Shown one piece after another: positions 10,851 through 23,350 of a DNA stretch of 64,000 nt. Within the stretch, counting starts at the first letter, position 1, and each line of letters begins with the position of its first letter. The position numbers were made by a program, and so were the translations under genes. Source of the DNA: Mycteria americana (taxonomy: Eukaryota; Chordata; Aves; Ciconiiformes; Ciconiidae); NCBI RefSeq assembly GCF_035582795.1, contig NC_134370.1, forward strand, positions 47,975,501 to 48,039,500, in the 5' to 3' direction. The notes under the pieces are model-generated. The model did not search any database, was not told the origin of the DNA, and was given only the letters and a program-made list of their open reading frames with translations.

Positions 10851-10965
10851 ATGGCGGCGGGGAGAGCCCGGCGGCTCCTCGGCTCCCTCTGGATCGCCCT
10901 TCTCCTCGGGCAGCCGGACCCGGCCGGCGCCGCCGCTCGGAGCGGCTCCCAGAGCCTCCTCGCAG
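10851..10965 (+). CDS. NEO1: Neogenin, coding exon 1 (signal peptide)
   Basis: Neogenin is a single-pass receptor with four Ig and six fibronectin-III domains; it binds netrins and RGMs, assists BMP signalling, and acts in axon guidance, cell adhesion and muscle differentiation. Only its first exon is present: 38 codons plus one base, ending in phase 1, as usual for a secretion-signal exon before an Ig domain. The product starts MAAGRARRLLGSLWIALLLG: a basic n-region (R5, R7, R8), a hydrophobic core (about residues 9-20) and a small-residue c-region (PAGAAA, 24-29) suited to signal peptidase, then RSGSQS. MAA, RARRLL-type and GAAARSGS segments in this order are what I recall of vertebrate neogenin; the paralogue DCC begins differently. 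The ATG is the first in frame after a stop at 10,653-10,655 and has G at -3 and +4. The open frame runs past the donor to 11,378, but that part is intron. The family is inferred from 38 residues, so exon 2 would settle it. Confidence 0.85.
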
Positions 10966-10971
10966 GTAAGG
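10966..10971 (+). other. NEO1: Splice donor of exon 1
   Basis: CGCAG|GTAAGG matches the U1 consensus at almost every position. The cut after 10,965 leaves a single G of a split codon, so exon 2 should begin in phase 1. This agrees with the Gly/Ala region that follows the signal sequence in neogenin. Confidence 0.88.
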
Positions 10972-11174
10972 AGCCGGGCGAGAGCCTGACAGCGGCGACG
11001 CCGGGGGCCGGCGGGCGCCGGGGGGGCGGCGGCGGCGGCGTCGCGGGGAAAGAAGGGTACGGCGGGCCCGGGGGTGCGAGGGAGCGGCTGAGGGCGGCGG
11101 TAGGTGCGCGGGGGGCGCCGAGGGGGCATGCGGCGCGGCGGGCGCGTTGGCCCCCGGGGGCTGCGGCAGCCGCC

Positions 11175-11197
11175 GGGGGGGGGGGGGGGGGGGGGGG
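11175..11197 (+). repeat. Poly-G run (23 G) in early intron 1
   Basis: Twenty-three consecutive G lie 210 bases downstream of the exon 1 donor and within the CpG island. The RNA-like strand carries the G, so nascent transcript could form a quadruplex or R-loop here. Exact length is unreliable in homopolymers. Confidence 0.9.
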
Positions 11198-13416
11198 AGC
11201 AGCAACGGGCGCTCTCAGCACGGCGGTGCCGGCAGCCCGAGGCGGCCCGCGAGAGGCGAGCGGTGGCGGCTGCCCGCTCCGCGCCTCCCGGTTCCGCGGA
11301 GGTCCGCTGTGCTTGTACGAGCGGGACGGTCTCAGCGGCGGTGCGCGCACCAGCAGAGGCCACTGCACACCTCTGTAAGCGGGCGGTCATCCCTGCTAGC
11401 GCCTGGCGCGGGGAGGAAAACAAGAGACACCTGAATCCCTTTTCTGCAGCATAAATGCTTCAGCGAATCACCTGTGCTTCGTGCTCTGCCCGCCGTCTGT
11501 GGGCAGGAGCACACGTGAAATGAGTAGGGGCACAAACGGGCTCTGTCTGAGCTGCGAGACCCGGCGAGCGTTAGTGGAACCGGTAGGGACTCGTTACCGG
11601 AGAGGAGATGACAGACAACCTGTGGAGAGAGGGTAACTTCCCTGAAAACTGTGCCGCAGTAGCCCAGAAATGAGCGATCTGGCAGCATTTCAGTCGCTGT
11701 AGTTCTCACACCTTTTACTATTGTTACCTTTAATGATCCATTATTGAATCCTGCTTCTTTATAGGCTATGAAAAACATAATCTCATCCAGATGAAGCATG
11801 GTGTGTGTATGAGAAGGCTTTCTAAAAAGGCCCTTGCAAAAGACCGTAGAAGGCTCCCTAGTTTTGCACTAATGTTATCTGCTTGTTTTGAAAAATGTTG
11901 GCTTTAAAAAGTAACTTTTTTTTTTCCTCGTCAGCAACAAAATAGTATAAAGCTTGAAAAAAAATCTGGTCTTGAATGTTGAATGCTGGGATTTTTTTTA
12001 AATACTCCCCTGTAGATTGAATCCTGATATTTTAAAAGAAGCTCTGTGCAAGTGGAATTTGGAAAAAACTGCTAGTTAAGTGAGTAGTTTTTAGCAACTT
12101 GGAAAAGTGAGAGTGGTTAAACTGATATTAAATGGTGTAATTGTCCTATTGCAAATCACAGTAGGCAGAAATGTCTGTGGTAGTTCTCATCTTAGATACT
12201 ACTGATGTAACCATGTATGCTTATTCCTGTTGACAGGGAATATATTTATTTATTCTCTTACACAGTACAAGCTTTGCAGATTCCAAGTCCAAAGCAGATA
12301 TTTTTTACCTTTTGAAAAATATTATACTTGGACTCAAAGATCTTCAGAGTATGTGTGATAGATAAGTTATTTTTTTGATGTGTAAAATCTTACCACGTGA
12401 TGATTCTTTTTCAGTATTTACTGCTCTGCTGACAGCTCACTGTAGTTACAGTTGTGTTGGTTGCTCTTTGCTACTTTAAAAAAATCCTTTATGCTTGTGA
12501 AGGATCCATAATTCTTATGGATAGGTGAAGTTTTATCTGTTGAAGCCAAATACGTGAATTAAGTCAGCAAAGGGGGAGTGTTGTGCTGAAACATGAAATA
12601 AAACCTTCATTGAAGCTGACTGTTTATCGGAGCAGGAATTTAGAAGTATCATTGTGGAAATCTTGGAAGTTCTGGTGAACCCCTACTCCCTCCTTTTCCT
12701 CTCTTGTGAAAAGTGCTTTTATGCCCTATTGATGGGTACTGTCCTGTTTCATCCCTGCTAAGGACCAGGAGCTGGGCTTTTCCTAACCCTGAGGGTGTAC
12801 CACTTATTTAAGAGGGAGTGAGTAACTGAGGAGGGAGAGGCTTTCTTGATTCTTTGTCTCAGTGAAGATGAGATACTTCATGTATAGTGGATGAACTTCA
12901 TCTTAATTCACACTATTTCCCACCTGATTATTTTTTCTTAAATAGAGGATGTTCCACATATTTTCATATTTGGCAGGTGGGAGAGGGATGTTCAAGTCCC
13001 TCCCTGCTTGTAGGAGAGGGAGTCAGGTACAGGCGTTCGATGTCATGCGTGAAAGTGCTCCCCTTTGTGTTTTAGGTGCAAGGGTGATAGTGCAGTCTTC
13101 TGTCCCATGTTTTGTGTGAAGCTTGATCTCTTTAGTGTGCTCTGAGGAGTCTTGTTAGGTTGGTGTGAAGGGCCAAAGAGGCAGAGGAACACCTAGTTAT
13201 TAGGTCCAGATGGAGGTTTAGCTGTGAGACTTGTGGCTCTGCTTGTTGAGACTGAAGTGCTGTGTGATATGTCCAGAGCAGTAGGTTTTTAATGCAAGAA
13301 AAAAAAAAAAGCTGGCCATTTGGTGTTTATAAAGATGACATAAGTGAGCAGAAGTTACAGTTTTGGAAGCCCATATTCTTTGTATGTAGCTGTGTACGTT
13401 TGAGTGACATTTGATC

Positions 13417-13430
13417 CTATTTATAAATAG
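13417..13430. promoter_or_regulatory. Palindromic MEF2-type site
   Basis: CTATTTATAAATAG is a perfect 14-base palindrome that contains the MEF2 consensus YTA(A/T)4TAR on both strands in overlapping registers. It lies about 2.5 kb inside intron 1. Neogenin is known to promote myoblast differentiation, so a muscle-factor site is plausible here, but one site in AT-rich DNA is weak evidence. Confidence 0.3.
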
Positions 13431-16400
13431 CCAGTCATTGCTTTCTGAAGAAGAAAAGAGTGTAGCTGAATTATTTTAGGAAAAAACTGTGTAACTATTT
13501 ATTTGTGTATCTGCAAACATTAGTGTGTTTCCTAGTCTGTTTGGTTGCTTTGCAAATAAGGTGAAATGAGCTACTGATTTTTAGAATTAGGACAAAATCT
13601 CTCTTAGCTAAGGGAATAAAACAAAAAAAAAATCAGTAGTAAGGAACAAGCATCAAATTAAGCTAAATCCTGATTCTTGTAACTGTTTGAAACTGACTTG
13701 AGATTAACATAAAAACCTTGATCTATACAGGATTGCATTACTAAGAATAAAATTGAAGTTGGTGTCACTTAATTTTTAGTAGAAAAGCTGTGATAACCTA
13801 TATACACCATTAAGATTGCAAATTAGATTATTCAAAAGCAGGAAATTTGTTCTGTCTATCCCTGGTGTTCTTGAAGTCCTTGGAATCAATATGTATTTTG
13901 TTGTTAAAGGATAAACTGGCAGTTTTGGAAGTCCGCAATCAAATGCAATTAGAAATTGGTGGGCACAAATGCTGCACAAGACTCCCAGAACCGAACAGGT
14001 CTTTTTAGCAACACGTTGATTACAGATCATTGGTGCACAATGTGGTGCTATATAGAATGCTTCTTCTAGGGTGTGAGACTGATGTGTTGAAAGCTAAAGA
14101 AGGTGGGAGCATAGATCATCTGGGTTCCTTAGGAACATAAGGTCATAATTTGTTTCTGTTTTGTATGTACTTCTTGATTATTTCTAAATATATCACAAGT
14201 TAAAAATAGACTAGAAATATTCAGGTTTCAATGACATCCCAAATCACTTAAGCACGGGTCTCCAGTTGATATTCCTGTTTCATATAAATATGGTGTCAGC
14301 CACGTGTATTGTGGGTGTCGTGTATGATCCGATAGAAGCAATTTGATTGCTTGTAGCTCCTGTGATGTGCAGAGACCGGTGCTACTGCTTATATACATGT
14401 ATAAATAGGCAACAGTGAAAAGGTCTCTTGATGCTGGAGCACATTTGTCATGAGGGTGAACTATTGTTCTAATAATCTGTGAATCAGGATACCTTTTATG
14501 GGGGTTGTGGTGATGCATTGTCACTTGTCCTCGGCTATAAGTGTCTAAGTTGCGTATGGCTTTTGCAGTGTGTGTTTATTTGTTTTATTAGTCACCTAAG
14601 AAAATGATTTGACTTGCTTATGAAGCTATCCTAATAAACTAACATTTCAATTTAAAAATTATAAGATGTGCGTACACACCTGTGCCTGATACTTATCACA
14701 GTGAAAAATAGTGAACAAAAATTGTCATTAAAAAAAAAAAAATCACTTGGCATAGTTACCTCCCACTAACTTATCAGTGCAATTTAAGTAAGGAAATTAC
14801 ACGCTGTAGATTTTTCTTTATATAAATAAGAGTATTTGGTTATTCCTGATGGTAAAATGTTGTGATTTGCAAGACATTAACCTTCAACCAAAAATTCTCA
14901 GAGAAGTCTGAAAACTATGTAGGCACCTAATGTGTGTTTGCTGCGTTGCCAGGAAGAGGAGAGTGATAAGGAGTGGGCATGGAAATGGAGTGGGAGTTTA
15001 AGAAAATTACACAAAGAGCAATATGATATGTTTCTTAACCTTTACTTTCAAACTATAAAAACATTTAACTTGTGCAACATCAGCCTGAGTTTGATACAGG
15101 TTTTGAAAGCAAATTTTTGTACCATCACTGGTTTGGCATGGAAATAATTTTGTGTATAAAATGTATGCCAATATGATAGATTTGTAGTGCCGATTTGTAG
15201 ATAACTTTTCTAAACATGCAGTATTTTTATATATGTAGGATTTTAGAAGTTTCATTTTGTACTGTCTGTGAGGAGGTATAACTGAAATTCTTGCTAATAA
15301 CCAATTAATGCTTGTTTCCCATAAGGAACCTGTCCTAGTGTCAAAGTCAGTGGAGGGGAGGCTTCATTCTGCTCCCGTTTAACCAGTTTGTAGGGATTTC
15401 AATGGCTGCAGTATTAGAATTCAGTTGGCTGCAGGGCCAAGATTGCAACTTCTCATGCGTTCAACTTCAATGCTAGTTACAGAATAGGCTTATTTACTTT
15501 CCTATGAATGTTAAGAAATGGGTATTCAACCTCTGAAAAATCAAAAGTCTTAGTACAGCGTTTGGAAATGGCAGCTGAGGCAGTGATCTGTGTTTGCTTA
15601 GCCTGTGTGCTGGGTTCTGGGTGGAGCAATAACTGCCTCAGATATTCAGAGAGGTGCTGCTTCAGGTTATCATGCTGAAATGGATTTCTGCACCTTGAAT
15701 AGTTAAATACAATGCTCTGAGAATATCGATCTTAAAAAAGGCAAAACAGCTCTTAATAGAGAAAATGTCTTGGCACTGTGGAAACAAGTCATATTTTACT
15801 GATTGGATGCTATTGATTTAGTTCTCCAGTTAAATTGCCAAGATGAAAGTGGTAATCCTGATTAATTCCATATAAATAGATCAGCACAATTTTTGTGTGT
15901 ATAGTTGCAGAGTTCTTTAGGAAAACCGAAGCCCTAGCTTTATACGCTATTTTAGATGGCTTTAATATTAAGTGTTTTTTTACCAATTAGTATTCATGCT
16001 GAAGAGGATATCTTAATTTTACAAAATAAACAGATTATCAATTTATGATAAACCCTTTTTGTATAAGTTAAAATAGCTTTTTTTATTAAAGCTGTTCTTA
16101 TCAAAGGGACTGAAGGAAGTGGCAATGTTCTGCTAAACTTTCTTTGGAGTTTGGGCAATTCCCTGGAGTATGTGACAGCCATGAGATGTTTGAGTTGTGT
16201 AGAAAGTGAAGAGATTTCATGTTTAGTTTTAATGAAAACTACTTGATGTCCCTTTAACAATCTGATCAAGAAGTAAATTACTACAAAACAAAAAGCATTT
16301 TTTTTTTTTTTACACTGTAACTGGACAATATCACTCCACCCATTGCTTCTGGATGTTTTGGGATACTTCAAAGTGATTGGAGATGTCAGCAGGAAAAAAA

Positions 16401-19400
16401 AAATCTCAACCAAATCCCTAAAGGTGCTGTTCAGAAGGGGCTGTCCAACTCAGGGACCCATTGGCCTCCAAATACCTAAACTTATATATTTTTTTATGGC
16501 ATTCACTGATTCTCATTGCCAGTCTTTGAACTTCCCTGCTTCAGCTTTGGTTTGCTGTAGCGAAATGAGCAGGACAGAGTATGGCATTTTTATTTAGGAA
16601 GGTATGGATAATTTATTATGTGACAATGTTTTATACTTCCTATTCATCTTGCATTCTCGTTTTCATAGTTATTAAGTCAGAGATCTTCTCTTGAGTTGAT
16701 AAGTTGATCTAGAAACAGTGAAATGCATGTTAGAGAGATCTTTTTTTTTCTTCAAAATGTATTGTTCTGCATATGTTAGCAGTGAATTTTCTTTGCTGTG
16801 AAGTAGTTTGTGCAGCTGACTTGTTACTGGTTACCACTGAAGAAATTCAAGTGCTCTGCTTATGCTGAATTTCTTCATTTGCAAACTTTAATCTATTAAT
16901 CTTCTTTTTCTTAGTGCATTGGATAGGTGATAGCTCATATGAATGACTTTTCTCTAATCACTATGAGTTTTGGCGATTCAGTTATTTTGTGTCTCATCAA
17001 AGTGTAGCAGCTTGGTTTTTTTTTTTTTTTGGTATCCTCTAGTCATGTAGTTTTGTCTGGAGGTCTTTTAAAAGTGGGAAAACTGTTCTGTGATTAAATT
17101 ACCCACTACTTCATCTGTTCAAAGAATTTGAATATATAACTGTGCTTTGTAGTTAAGTTAGGTAGGATTTCAATTAAGTTACCCATGCAGGAGTGAATCT
17201 TACTGTGGCTTTGTTAATTTTTTTTTTTACTATTGCATGAAAAACCCCAGAACTGTACACTTGCTGGTTTTGTCATTTTTCGTTTATCTACTTCAGAAAC
17301 TGAGGATGTGTGTTAGCTTTTGGAAGTAGCTGAGCCACTTCTTGTAGGTCCATCAGATGTTTCAGCCCTTCAGGTTGCCTGGTGTGTTTTTACTCTGGGA
17401 CGGTGGGAGAGCCATCCTATCCTAAAGAAATCCCTTACCTGTGTTTGCCACTGAAGGCCTGAATGTCTTTGCTGTCTTGTTTAGTATGATTAGTAATTCC
17501 TATGTTTTTGTACTTCTGCTCCTTTAAAATTTCACTTCATCTCTCACAGTTTTCTAATCGTCTATGTACTTTATATTCTTTTGGGTTTCAGTGGGGTTGT
17601 ATTTCTGCTTGATCGGTATAGCTCTGTTGAACTTTGCCACTTATTTATGTTTTTTATCTTTCTCTTTGGCTTAGAAGTATGGACAATGTTGGAGTTTTTT
17701 TGATTCTAGCTTTCTGCCCTTACATATATGTGGGTGTTTAGTATTTTACTTTTGTTTTTATTTGATGTCTTTTTTACATGTCTTGAAGCTGTCACGTTTT
17801 GTGACACTGGATCAAGGCATGTGTCAGTAGCCAGCACAGTTGTCTTCCATTATTATTAAACTTTGATAAATTTATCTTGTTTGATGTGCTTTTAGCTTTT
17901 TTGACATGTGTTTAATGTTGATATTGACCTAGAGGTGAATAATGCAGTGCTTCTAGCATGTGTATGGTATTCTGTAGTTTGAGGTTTGTACCAGGGTAGG
18001 TTTAACTGGTGTTTCTTGCCCATTAAAATATTTAAGTTAGACTTCATATGGTTTTGAAGAGACATCGTGCTTTTCTACAACTTCTATCTATTTAATGTTC
18101 TGCATGTAGTTTACAGCCAGGTAATAATGAGTGTTTTTCTATAAAAGTTTTGCTTTATTTAGTGTTTTCTTTACTAAGATATTTTGAGCCATGTAAAAAT
18201 CTTAGTTTGTCTTCACATTTATGTGACTCTATGAATACATATGGTATTTTTGTGACTGTAACATAGCACTTCCTACTGCATTGTCTTGGATGTAAAAGCT
18301 GGGGCCAAAATGATAAGAGATACATGGATTTCTCTCTTGTCTTACTTTTGGCAGAGACATCTTTTTATTACTGATGTTGCTAATAGCTGCTTCTGACTTG
18401 AGCACTTGGCAACTTGCAGCTTTTTTTCAGCTCAGTTTTCAGTGTAATGGTCCAGCGGCTTGCTTCCACGTGGGCTGAGGTGGAGTCAAGTCCTTCCGTA
18501 TAAACTTCGTCTTTCTCCATTTTCTTCTGTAGTTAATGAACCTGAACATCTCTTCTTAACACCACTCTGCGGTTCATGCATTGAAACCTTATAATGTAAC
18601 TGTAGTGAGAAAGGGAGGGCCGCAAATAGAGGCGTTGGGATATTCTTTCTAAAAGTAGAACAGGCTGCCAAAAGTAATTTAAGTCATTAGACCTGTCATG
18701 ACTTTTAAAATCTCTTGAGTGTGTATTGAGAAGGGGAGTATAGCTTGCTCTCTAAATTTTAAGGGGTTACTGTCACATTGGTTAAAAAATGAATAATTGC
18801 TTGAAACCAATGGGTGTTGCAGTGTTGTACATAGCAGACAGGAAAGCTGGGTATTAACAAGAAGGTGAAATATTTCCAAAAGTAATTTATAAAAGCCAAA
18901 TGTTCCTGTTTGAAAATAAGCAAGGAAGGAAGTATAAAAGAACTGGAAATAAAGAAAAACTGCATCCAGAAATGCTTTTTCATGTGGTAGGACACCTGGA
19001 TAGTTTGTAGTATACTCCTGGGCAGTTGGAATTGGCATTTTTGGTGTTGGGCTGTCAGTGCTCATGTTGCAGAAAATCCAGGTATTTTGTTATCGATTTG
19101 TGAATCTTTTATTAGAACTGTGTCTGGGCAGATATGAAACACAGCAGATATGAAGTCATTGCCAAATGTTAATCCTGTTTTCATGTGTTTATTTTCAGCA
19201 TTTCAAGCTGGCACTGCCATTAAAAGGAGGAGGACCTGGATACTATACCCTTCCATTTGCTTTCACAAGCATTTGTGGAGGATGTAGAGAATAGGATCAG
19301 TTCCCTGATGTGCTGTGCCACATGCCTGCATGAGTACTTGTATTAGCAGAAGGGAGGGGGTGACGTGAGCACATGGGAACAGTGTCGCAGGAAAGTGAGA

Positions 19401-22400
19401 CTGCTTTTTCTGGTGGGGTGGAGATTGGCTTAGTATTTGAACGTGAAAAGCACTACGAGCAAAATATATAGTATCTTCTGTCACCATATTAATCTTTAAT
19501 GTCATGATGTATTATAGCACATCAATTTCAGATCTATAGATTAAAATTTGGTCAGAAAGTGTACATTATTGTTTTTAAATGAATTTGCTAATAAAATGTT
19601 TCATAAAAGTTCATCTTTAGATTGGTAATGCATTCTCAAATTAGCTTTAATTTCTGTTTTGGTTTTGTTACTTTTTTCCCCCCACACTAAAATCTCATTT
19701 GTTTGACTGGTTCCGAAGTGGAGATAAAGCTACAAGTTTCATCTTAAAATACTTAGCCTTGAGGAAAGAAATGTAAAACTACCAAATGGGTTACATTTCC
19801 AGAAAAGGATAGTGGCCTGGTAATTCTTGGAATGCACTAGCCACTTGCTTAAAGTCCAGAGGAAGCTTCATTTAATTAGGATTACCTTGCGTAGCATATC
19901 GTATCAGGTGTCACCTTGAGTCTGTCACATATTGACAGCTGTGTTTGTAGCTTTGTGAGGCCAGGACTTTCAAAATCATCCCTGTACCGATAATGAAATC
20001 CTGTAAGGATAACACTGAGTTGAAACCTGGTTGGGAGTGTTAAGAAAAGCTTATAGATGTCGTATGATGTGACAGTGTGCTAGTGAAGGTGCATGGAGAG
20101 CAAACTTGGCAGCCAAACCAACCCCCAATGTGTGGAGACTTCCAGCCAATTTAATGGCGAAGGATGACATTGCTTAGTTTTTCTCAGGAAAAAATTAATG
20201 TTGAAATTAAGTGTCAGGGATGTGCACATACTGGGAGGCTGGCATGAAGGTGAGGTGTACTCAGGCTATATAGCTGGGGGCAAGTGGGGGGATGGAAAAC
20301 TGCTCCCTTCCTGCACTGTGGCCTGTTTTGGTATATTTTTGGTGGTTGTGCAGAGCAGTTCAGGGCAGGGTGTTTTGAAATGACTTAGTTATTCTTTCTG
20401 CTTAAGGAGATAATAGTAATACAGAGGTAGAAGTCATTATGCTGATAGACCTGCTTCTGCCAACCAATGTAACAGTGCAATGCATCTTGACTTGTTTAGA
20501 TGCTGATAAAGGGACAGTCTCAGGGATTATATCTGAAATTACAGGAGTATGTTCTTACTCATTTGCAAGGGCAAATCTAAATATATGGGACACACTGTTT
20601 TTATTAGCATTAAGAGCTATTAGAGAGTATACTGCAAATTTTGGGTGTGACAGCTCTCCTTCATCACTTTCCCAGGTTGCTTCCTTTTTGAGAATCTGAC
20701 ATGGCTTGTCTTCTGTTTTGAAGTGTAAAACAGCTTATTTATCCTAATCGTCACATGTAGTTGTTTGCTTATACCTAATTCAGGTCCTTGGAGCCTTAAT
20801 TTTAGGTTCTGTAGTTTTTCTTTTGTCACTGTGGATTCCTTTTACTTATCTCCTTATTTGAAGTTACGCTAGTTTTTGAAAAATATCTAAATACTAAGAG
20901 ATCAGAAATGGCTTAGATACCAGCAGTGATTTGGCAACCATTTCTGTGTTGTGGTTTTATGTAACTTTTTTGAGATGTGAATGAAAGAAAACACACACAA
21001 ACCATAGCTATAAAAAGTGTAGTGTCATAGTAGAACTACTGAGATTTTTTCAGTTGTGCTATTTGAGGGTAAATCAGTGTTCTTCACCTTTCAATTTGTT
21101 GTCTTTTGAGTACAGACAAGTAGTACTCCTTATAGCTGATGTAAATATTGTCGGTCTAGTCTAAAATAAGGAGACAGAATCTGCAAGGTAACACACCACA
21201 GCATGTGAATAGAGGTTTTCATGTTTCAAATTTGAGGCTTTTGGAGGGGAGAGAAGTCGATTTCTGAACGTGGAAGGAGGAGAAGCCAGTCATCAAATGC
21301 ATCCAAAGCAGGATCTAATATATTCTGGCTTCTAGGTAGTGCTAGTTAAAGGCTTATTCTGGTTCAACTCGATTGGAATATCTTGTGCTCATGGTAACAG
21401 CATTATCAGCCCAAAATCTGAAGTGTTGTTGTTTTCAAGTAGTGTTTTCCAGTTGTTTATTTGCTGTTGTTGGCAGCTTTTCATTTTACTGTGGAAATCA
21501 ATCTAAAGGAAAAAAGACATTTTTTTTTGTTCTCTCTGGAGCTTACTCCATAGGCACCGTTGGTCATGACTCCATAGCAGAGATTGAGCCTATGCTTTGG
21601 AGTTTCATCATCTTTGCTTTCATGTTCATCATGCTCAGGCTTTATTACTTTAGTATAACATTTTCAAGCATGTCCTTTTTAACTTTAATAAATAACCAAG
21701 GACCTGTAAGAAATAGATTTTTTGCCTTTATTTTTTTATCTTATGTGATCCTAAAGAAACTTTTTTCCAAGTTTAGCCTATAAACAGGTCATTCCTGTTT
21801 CTGCAGAAGGCTGTGAAGGGTTATCAACTGATCGTTTCTGTTATGATTAGAGATTAATATATGGAGCTTAAATCTAGTATAGCTCCTGTAATGTGAGTAA
21901 CTTTATCATTCTTAACTTGTGTGCCGAAGGACTGTTGGTTATTGTGAGCACACAGAGTGGAGGAGAGGCTGTGATGGGGGTGATGGTGTTCATTTAAAAA
22001 AAAGCCTTTGTTGATTCTGCCTCACAGGTACCAGTGGTATCAGGTGCCTTGTTGAATTATTACCAAATGCAAAGCTAGATTCACTGGTCTGTCTTGACTG
22101 TGATTCCCTTGGGATACAAAGCAGCTGGATTGAATTGGTAAACTGAACCTCAAATCACAACACATTCAGTGAACTACCTATGTTGCTAGCATCTAGTTTC
22201 TTTGTAACTTGTGCAAGACTTGCTGTATTTGACATTGTCCTGCAGTGTCAGAAAACAGGTAGAGTTTGATTTCAACTAGGGAGAGAGAGGTTGATGTGTG
22301 TGTCATAATTCCTTTTTCATAGCTGTATGGTTATTGTCTGGCATTACCTGTTACCACAGATCTTTGGAAAACTGAAGGGTAGAGGTCATGTCACTGCTCA

Positions 22401-23310
22401 AAATACCTGAAAGGTAATGGTAGAATGGGGTAATAGTCTGTTCCCTAGTGGCCAGGAAATTGTCATGGATGCTATTGCTGATTTTTTTTTTTTATAACTT
22501 TCTTATTAGTGGTTTCAGAAACAGGACTCAATCTTCTTTCAAGGCTTCCAAAGGTGCTGTGTGGGTGGGGAATTGTTATGTATTCTCTGCATATAAGCAG
22601 AAATATTTCTGTTGTTCCTGCTGTGCAGTTTTTTTTAATTGTGGAAGCTGTTACAGTTTCTTAGGTAGCATTTTGGAATTCTACTAACGAGAACACCTTT
22701 TGCTTCATCGTTTGAAAAATTTCTCTTCAGGCGGTTTTCTAAGAGATTGATAGAAGGGCTTTAGATGTTGACCAAATGATACCTGGGTATCACTGTAAAA
22801 GCAGTTTCCACATTTAATTAATTCTTCTACCTTTTATGATAATAACTGTTACATTTATTCAGTCTCTTATAGCAGTTTCAGTTGGAAACATCCATGCTTT
22901 TTCTGTAATTGCTTATATACTCTTCCAAGGCTATAACACAGCCTTTAGTGATGTTTGTGTAGAAGTAATTTCATTTTGAGGTGCCATTTCCTAAATGTTT
23001 TTAGAATAAAAAATATAATACTTGTTTTCAAGTCTTCCGATTTGCATGTAGGGGGAAAAATTGATTGAAGAAGGTAGCTGTAACATACTCTGCAGGTGCA
23101 TTACTGCTCAGTATAAAGGGGATGAAAATGAAAGCATGAGCTTGAATAGACCAGTTGGGCAAAAATCAACTTTAAAAAAACACCAAACACAAGACCTCTA
23201 ACTTTTGTAATTGTAACTGACTGCATTTTAGTATACCAATGAGCATATGCATGACTCAAAACCACATTAAGATGCTGCAAATATTTGGCAGAAAACAAAG
23301 CTGTCACCAT

Positions 23311-23350
23311 GTGGTCCTTTGTGGTCCTTTGCTTCAAAATGTGGTCCTTT
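23311..23350 (+). repeat. Short direct repeat, 10-base unit, three copies
   Basis: The unit GTGGTCCTTT occurs at 23,311, 23,321 and 23,341; the first two are adjacent and the third follows a ten-base spacer. This is a small local duplication without a known function. Confidence 0.85.

Larger units (their letters stand above)
9840..11450 (+). promoter_or_regulatory. NEO1: CpG-island promoter of neogenin
   Basis: GC content and CpG density rise sharply from about 9,840, peak at 10,180-11,350 and fall back by about 11,450. No TATA box is seen near the coding start, so this is a broad TATA-less housekeeping/developmental type of promoter. Visible sites include GC boxes (CCCGCCCC at 10,291-10,298; GGGGCGGG at 10,492-10,499) and NRF1-like palindromic cores (GCGCAGGCGC at 10,343-10,352; GCGCATGCGC at 10,477-10,486). 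The island covers the 5' UTR, coding exon 1 and the first 480 bases of intron 1. A divergent antisense transcript is common for such islands but is not shown by the sequence. The transcription start cannot be fixed by eye; about 10,450-10,700 is plausible. Confidence 0.88.

Noticed and set aside
9974-10969. 331-codon open frame on + across the CpG island
   Set aside because: GC-rich DNA has few stops. The product is Arg/Pro/Ala/Gly low complexity, the frame differs from neogenin, and it ends in the intron. Only its internal ATGs are kept, as possible upstream starts.
10966-11378. Continuation of the neogenin frame past codon 38
   Set aside because: It follows a near-perfect splice donor and turns into Gly/Ala/Arg low complexity that includes the 23-G run. 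It is read as intron.
10159-11423. Long open frames of 348 and 370 codons on the - strand
   Set aside because: Same GC-composition artefact. The products are Pro/Arg/Ala repeats without domains, antisense to the promoter and exon 1.
18636-18720. Possible CR1-like phrase 'AGAACAGGCTGCCAAAAG'
   Set aside because: One short block resembles CR1, but neighbouring sequence does not keep the expected order.
21373-21783. 136-codon hydrophobic open frame
   Set aside because: It begins at a TTG-type start and is Phe/Leu/Ser-rich with T-run-encoded Phe, as expected from T-rich intron. The membrane-like look is a composition effect.
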